A stretch of DNA of 64,000 nt from positions 142,009-206,008 of the forward strand of contig MQVO02000037.1 in the NCBI GenBank assembly GCA_001986395.2, written 5' to 3'. The translations under genes and the position numbers were made by a program. Numbering within the stretch: position 1 is the first letter of the stretch; each line of letters begins with the position of its first letter. The notes beneath the pieces were generated by a model that had not been told where the DNA came from, did not search any database, and was given only the letters and a program-made list of their open reading frames with translations. Positions 58,842 to 64,000 of the stretch are shown one piece after another. The DNA is from Irpex lacteus (lineage: Eukaryota > Basidiomycota > Agaricomycetes > Polyporales > Irpicaceae).

Positions 58842-61800
58842 GGGTGGACGCCGACGCTAACGCATCGCTGAGGAGCATGACAGAGGAGCGAGGACAGCGA
58901 GCTGCCATGAGGGTCACGGGACAAGCTCGTCCCAGACCCAGCCTACCATCTCGTTGTGTCACGATAAGTGGCAGTATCAACGGTTTGAAAGGGGTGATAC
59001 TGCTCGACAGCGGATCGAGCATTAACGCAATAAGCCCCGCGTTTGCTACTGTGGCAAACATAAGCGGGTTCCCGCTGGAGAAACCGATAGGACTCCAGCT
59101 GGGGTGCGTAGGAAGCCGATCAAAGATCAACTACGGCACCGAGCAATCACTCACCGTAGGGAACTCGAAGTTCCCCGTATACTTCGATGTGGTAAACATC
59201 GACCACTACGACATGGTTCTGGGAATCCCGTTCATGAAAATGAACAAAGTCACGATGGACTTCGAGAAAGGGACCATCCGCTTCGGCACTACCCCAGTAC
59301 CTTCGCTAGGGGGGGAGGAGGAGCCAAAGAAGATGACAAGAAGGGGATTGAAGGGCAAACAAAAGGAGACTCGAGCGACAAGTTCGAAGGAATGACTAGA
59401 GGATCCAGGGGAGAGATCTCCTGGAGCCCCCGAATCATCAAACTCCCTACACGTCCATCCCCCATCTCTACAGCTCAATAGCCAATCCACCAAATACAAC
59501 GCCGAAGACATTCCCACATTGCGACAGCAATGGCTGAAAGAATACGAAGATATGTTATCGGGGGTGCCCGAAAAACTGCCACCGATGAGGGAAATCAACC
59601 ACACGATACCTATCATCGACGAGAAACACCAATACCGATACCATACGCCCAGGTGCCCGGACGCACTGAAGCCTAAACTGCTGGAGAAAATCCAGCGATA
59701 CGTGAGGGCTGGATGGTGGACGTTCCAGAATGTCCCCCAGGCAGCCCCCATGCTATGCCTGCCCAAAAAGGACGGGTCACTCCGCACCGTGTTCGATTGC
59801 CGGCAACGGAACGATAACACGATTCACGACGTCTCTCCGTTCCCAGACCAGGAACAAATAAGGATGGACGTCGCGCGGGCCAAGTACCGGTCGAAGATTG
59901 ACTTGTCTGACGCGTACGAACAGGTGCGAATAGTACCTGAAGACGTGTGGAAGACGGCATTCTCGACGGTATATGGGACGATGCTGAGCCAAGTAATGCA
60001 ACAAGGCGACTGCAACGCCCCATCCACCTTCCAACGGTTGATGACACACATCTTCCGCGAGCACATCGGGAAGTTCCTGCACGTGTACCTCGACGACATA
60101 TTCGTGTTCTCGGACACGATAGAGGAACACCAGGAACACCTCAGGGCGGTGTTCGAGTGTCTGCGAAAAGCAGAATTGTACTTGAAGGCGTCGAAATGCG
60201 ACTTGTACTCGGAAAGGACCGACTGCCTAGGTCACATTATCGACGAGCAGGGACTGCACGCAAGTGCAGATAAAATGGCCAAGATACGCGAATGGCGCAC
60301 GCCAAGGGACTATGGAGACATCCAACGGTTCCTTGGTCTAGTGCAATACCTCGCGCACTTCATGCCTGATGTGTCGTCCTTCACGGGACCGTTGGCCGAG
60401 ATATCCAGAAATGGACATGCGTTCCAGTGGAGACCCTTGCACGAAAAGTGCTTCCAGTCGATAAAAGACTTAGCGTGCAAGGTCCCAATACTCAAGCCAG
60501 TGGATCCCCGAACTGGGGAACCGATTTGGGTGATATGCGACGCCTCTGTATATGGAGTCGGCGCTGTGTACGGACAAGGACCTGAGTGGCACAACTGTCG
60601 CCCCGCAGGCTTCATGTCGAAGAAGTTCACAGCCGCACAACATGCGTATCGCGTGTTCGAGATAGAAATGATAGCCATATTGGAAGCCCTCCTTAAGTGG
60701 GAGGATAAGCTTCTAGGATATCCCATAACGATCGTCACCGATCACAAGGCCCTTGAGTTCTTTAAGACTCAAGCGAACTTCAATCCTCGGCAAACGAGGT
60801 GGATGGAATATCTCGAACGCTTTAACTACAAGATCATGTATGTTAAAGGGGACTCGAATAGAGTCGCAGACTGCCTGTCTAGGTACTACATCAACGACAA
60901 GGATGGGGAAACCCATAACTATGATGAATACGTTAACGCGGACGCGCGATTCGACCCGGAAGGAGACGAATTGCCCCTGGAACGACGAGAGGAACTCCGG
61001 TCAGTACGACTGAGAAGGTCCCCGAGACACCTCGTCGCGAAGGAAGAGTTGGAAGAACGAAGAGCTGAGGCGCAGGAGCTCAAGGAGAACCAGGAAGATC
61101 CTACGCCCACGGAGCATGACGAGGACGTAGAACCCCTGCCCCACAAGCTTCAGCGGATCCAGGAGATGGCGGAAGCCATCAGAATTGGGTACTCCAACGA
61201 CGCGATGTTCAGTAAGGTAGCGAAAGCTCCCGAGGAACATCCCGCCTTCAGTGAGAGGGACGGTTACCTCTTCACTAAGAACCGCCTCGGTCAGGAGGTT
61301 ATGTGCATACCCCGGGTTAAACTGGGGAACCGCGCCCTTATAGACGTTGTTATTGACAACGCTCACACAACCATAGGTCACTTCGGACACCGTAAGACGG
61401 GGGAGTACATCCGCCGCTGGTACTGGTGGCCGACGCTTGGCAACGACGTGCTCAAGTTCTGCCTGTCATGCGGAACCTGCCAGACCACCAAGCCGAGCAA
61501 CCAAGCCCCAGCGGGACTGCTACACTCTATGCCGATCCCTACGTACCCCTGGCAGTCCATCTCCATGGACTTCTTGGGCCCGTTTCCCCCATGCCAAGGA
61601 TTCGACTACCTATGGGTAGTGATGTGTCGACTCACGTCGACGGTACACTTAATCCCCACGACAACCAAGGTGAAGGCCAGCGAGCTCGCCTGGATGTACG
61701 TTAGGGACATAGTAAGGCTACATGGGGTGGCTGAATCGATCGTGAGCGACCGCGATTCGAAGTTCACGTCGGCCTTCTGGAAGGAAGTACACCGACTGCT

Positions 61801-62683
61801 GGGCACAAGGCTCTTAATGTCGACAGCCTTCCATCCCCAGACGGATGGATCGACAGAACGGGCGAACCGTTCAATCATACAGGTGCTACGAGCCCTGGTA
61901 AAGCCGGACCAGTCCGACTGGGTTAACCAGTTGCCAATGACCGAGTTCGCACTGAACTCGTCTACCAACAGCTCATCGAAATTCGCCCCGTTCGAGCTCA
62001 CTCAAGGGTACTTGCCCCGGATGACTCAACGGGTCCCACACAGCTCCCTACCGGGAGTAAAAGCGTTCGCAGATCAAGCAATTGATAACCTAGAGATGGC
62101 GCACGACGCCATCATCGAGAGCAGGGTGTACCAGACGTACCATGCGAACAAACGAAGAAGAGACGAAAGTCTCCTGCATGGTGTAGAAAACAAGATACAG
62201 GAGGGGGACCTAGTGTACCTATCTACGGAGAACCTTAACCTTCCGAAAGGAAGGGCGAAGAAGCTACTTCCCAGGTACATAGGCCCATACGAGGTCATAA
62301 AGGCTCACGCCGAGACCTCCAATTATACGCTGAGACTGCCGGAGGACCTCGCCAAGAGGCGAATACATCCGACATTCCACGTCTCCAAACTCAGGAGACA
62401 CGAGCCCAACGACGATAGGCTCTTCCCGCACCGCGAGGTGCGACGATACTACGACTTGGGTAACCCCAAGGATGGAGAGTGGTCCGTCGACGAGATAATC
62501 GACCATAAATGGACCCGAAATAAACTTACTTTCCTGGTAAGATGGGATCTCGGCGACGAGACTTGGGAACCGGTTGAACACGTCCAGGACTGTAGTGCCC
62601 TCGACGGGTATCTGGAGTTGTTGGGCGTGGGCGACGTTAAGGACATCCCGAAGGATAAGCCGAAACCCCGACGCCGGGGTTAG
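58508..62683 (+). CDS. pol: Pol polyprotein (protease, RT, RNase H, integrase, chromodomain)
   Basis: This frame is -1 relative to gag and opens after a stop at 58505-58507. The aspartic protease has the active site LLDSGSSINAISP. A single TGA (59393-59395) separates it from the rest, in the same frame with no other stop. RT shows KIDLSDAYEQVRI and YLDDIFVFSD (about 60086), and RNase H starts at WVICDASVYGVGAVYG. The integrase zinc region has HTTIGHFGH and CLSCGTCQ, with catalytic Asp in MDFLGPF, Asp in VSDRDSKF and Glu in TDGSTERANRS. The C-terminal chromodomain is EWSVDEIIDHKWTRNKLTFLVRW through ETWEPVEHV, which targets integration to modified histones in chromoviruses. Confidence 0.92.
59396..59424 (+). 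promoter_or_regulatory. Possible readthrough signal after the UGA in pol
   Basis: Directly after UGA come CUA and G, the best-known leaky context. Nine nt later, CCAGGGG (59405-59411) can pair with CTCCTGG (59418-59424), a 7-bp stem with one G-U and a 6-nt loop. Confidence 0.5.
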
Positions 62684-62897
62684 ATAAGATAACGGCGCGA
62701 TTAGATAAATCGACGCGCAAGCGCCGTACGGCCAAACAAATTAGAAAATCATCAATTTACGGGCGGCTACACTTAACCGACTCACTTCGCCGCCAACCAC
62801 CACCACAACCTCCCCAAAAAAACCCAGACGTGGCAACGCGTGCACCCACACACCCGCCTTACCACACCTACCACGCCAGCGAGTGGCTCCCGCCGCT

Positions 62898-64000
62898 ATG
62901 AGCGACGAGGAGCAAGGACGAGGACGCTCCAGAAGGAGCAAATCTCTCAGCAAGACCCCGCGACACGCAAGTGTCGAGATGGCGGACACGACTCCGTCGC
63001 TACCCACCATCCGAACCCCATCCCCAGACGCGACCGTCTCTCTCGGCAACGACTCCGACCGAGAAGACATTCGCTCACCGTCACCCACATTGTCGTCGAC
63101 GGCGATGTCGTCTTCGTCGCGCAAGCGACCTCACGAGTCGTCATCGCCGCCTAGGGGGAGGAAGAAGGGAATTAACGTCTGCGGAAGCAGACTCAAGCAG
63201 ACGGTCGTTGGACGACGACCTAAGACGAGCGCGGGAGAGGTACAAGGACCTCAAGGCCGATTACGCCAGCCTGCGTCGCGACTACGACACTTTACGTCGG
63301 GACAACCGACGGCTCAGGGGACGAACGGCAGGATGCTGAGATCAAGGCATCCAACCACAAAATAGAGGGCCGACTCGTGGAAGGGAGGAGTCGACAGACT
63401 CAGCACGACGCTCAAGTACCAAGAATACAAGAGCGAACAGCTGCGAAGGGAGCTCGTTACCAGAGACGAGCACGGTCCCCCCAACACGAGTCCAGCAAAC
63501 ACGCTCACGTAAGTGAGCAAGAACTCCTCAAGGAGATCGCCATGTACGAGATCTCCAGGGACATCTACGGCGACTACGAGAGCGAGTCGGAAGACTGGGA
63601 GGTATACGTTCCCCCAAGTCGAAGAAGAAGAAGTCCTTCCCAAAGGCAACGCAGCGAGCGCATCAACCAATGACAGTTGACAAGCCCGCGACGCCTCCGG
63701 AGACCTCACGGACTCCACTCGAAGAAACGCATCGCACCACGACCACCGCAAGGTGGTAACTTCTACCCTCGGGACAACGGAGAGTCAGGGCATCCAGCCC
63801 CCTCCCAGACAACCTGCATCTTCCCTAACGGGAAGGCCCACGATGGAGACCAGCGAGTTCCCCCGGGAACAAATGCTCCCCTGCTCGACAGGAACGGCAA
63901 ATCGTATCGCGTTCGACACCCCCCGGGATGGTGTCTCGTGTACGGTAGACCCATGCCCTTAGGGTCACCGTTCCCCGACATGCGCCCGGACGTGTCGATG
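62898..64000 (+). pseudogene. Additional coding region behind pol, frame-broken
   Basis: It starts at ATG 62898 (MSDEEQGRGRSRRSK), Ser/Arg/Pro-rich. Coding character then moves through all three frames: a coiled coil (YKDLKADYASLRRDYDTL), DERQDAEIKASNHKIEG, then RLSTTLKYQEYKSEQLRREL, then SEQELLKEIAMYEISRDIYG. Each change falls at a G or C run. After a TGA at 63671-63673 the same frame stays open to the window edge (HPPGWCLVYGRPMPLGSPFP). The function is unknown. It could be an accessory ORF of the Gypsy element. Confidence 0.5.

Larger units (their letters stand above)
54852..64000 (+). mobile_element. Ty3/Gypsy chromovirus-type LTR retrotransposon, 3' end outside the window
   Basis: LTR, gag, protease, reverse transcriptase, RNase H, integrase and a C-terminal chromodomain follow in Metaviridae order, with an additional coding region behind pol. 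The element extends past the right edge. It carries a few frame breaks, mostly at G or C runs, and at least two in-frame UGA codons. Confidence 0.9.

Noticed and set aside
1..64000. CRISPR arrays, bacterial operons, rRNA genes or organellar DNA
   Set aside because: No regularly spaced repeats, no rRNA-like sequence, and spliceosomal introns throughout. The sequence is fungal nuclear DNA.

Overview
The window is nuclear DNA of a filamentous basidiomycete, most likely an agaricomycete. The evidence is dense coding sequence cut by many 45-70 bp GT-AG introns, tRNA genes with short introns after position 37, and a mix of ordinary fungal housekeeping genes with basidiomycete-type mobile elements (TNP2/CACTA-like transposase, HECT-like and integrase-like element genes, a Ty3/Gypsy chromovirus). 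Exon models were built by hand from splice signals and reading phase. Where totals are given, the exons sum to an open frame.

Left part (1-30 kb), resident genome. A TEA/ATTS-domain transcription factor (TEC1/AbaA type) lies at 1305-3171, followed by a pyrimidine-rich tail and about 8 kb without a convincing gene. Then come GEP4 (mitochondrial phosphatidylglycerophosphate phosphatase, 13760-12609, minus), an AT-hook protein (16412-14357, minus) sharing a 274 bp divergent promoter with KRI1 (ribosome biogenesis, 16687-19297, plus), and an unrecognised 518-aa gene (21216-19435, minus). After a 3 kb gene-free stretch there are two intron-bearing tRNA-Thr genes (UGU and CGU anticodons, both minus). 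They enclose a coiled-coil protein of 303 aa and a 17-exon mitochondrial ABC half-transporter (MDL1/ABCB10 type).

Middle part (30.7-52.6 kb), a block of mobile-element genes. In order: an apparently intact five-exon TNP2 transposase (minus); divergent from it, a multi-exon gene ending in a HECT-like region (plus); an orphan 470-aa gene, a four-exon DDE integrase-type transposase and an orphan 757-aa gene (all minus); a 2 kb AT-rich inverted repeat; and a gene whose product carries an HxD...H pattern like 2-oxoglutarate/Fe(II) dioxygenases (minus). This looks like one large composite element or several nested ones. Its outer ends are not established. It is the strongest candidate for an undescribed system.

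Right part (52.6-64 kb). A short relic resembling the microtubule bundler Ase1/PRC1 is interrupted by the 5' LTR of a Ty3/Gypsy chromovirus. The element runs off the right edge. It has gag, a protease frame, RT-RNase H-integrase-chromodomain, and a further coding region behind pol. Protease and RT are in one frame separated by a single UGA in the context UGA-CUA, followed by a possible stem-loop, which suggests programmed readthrough.
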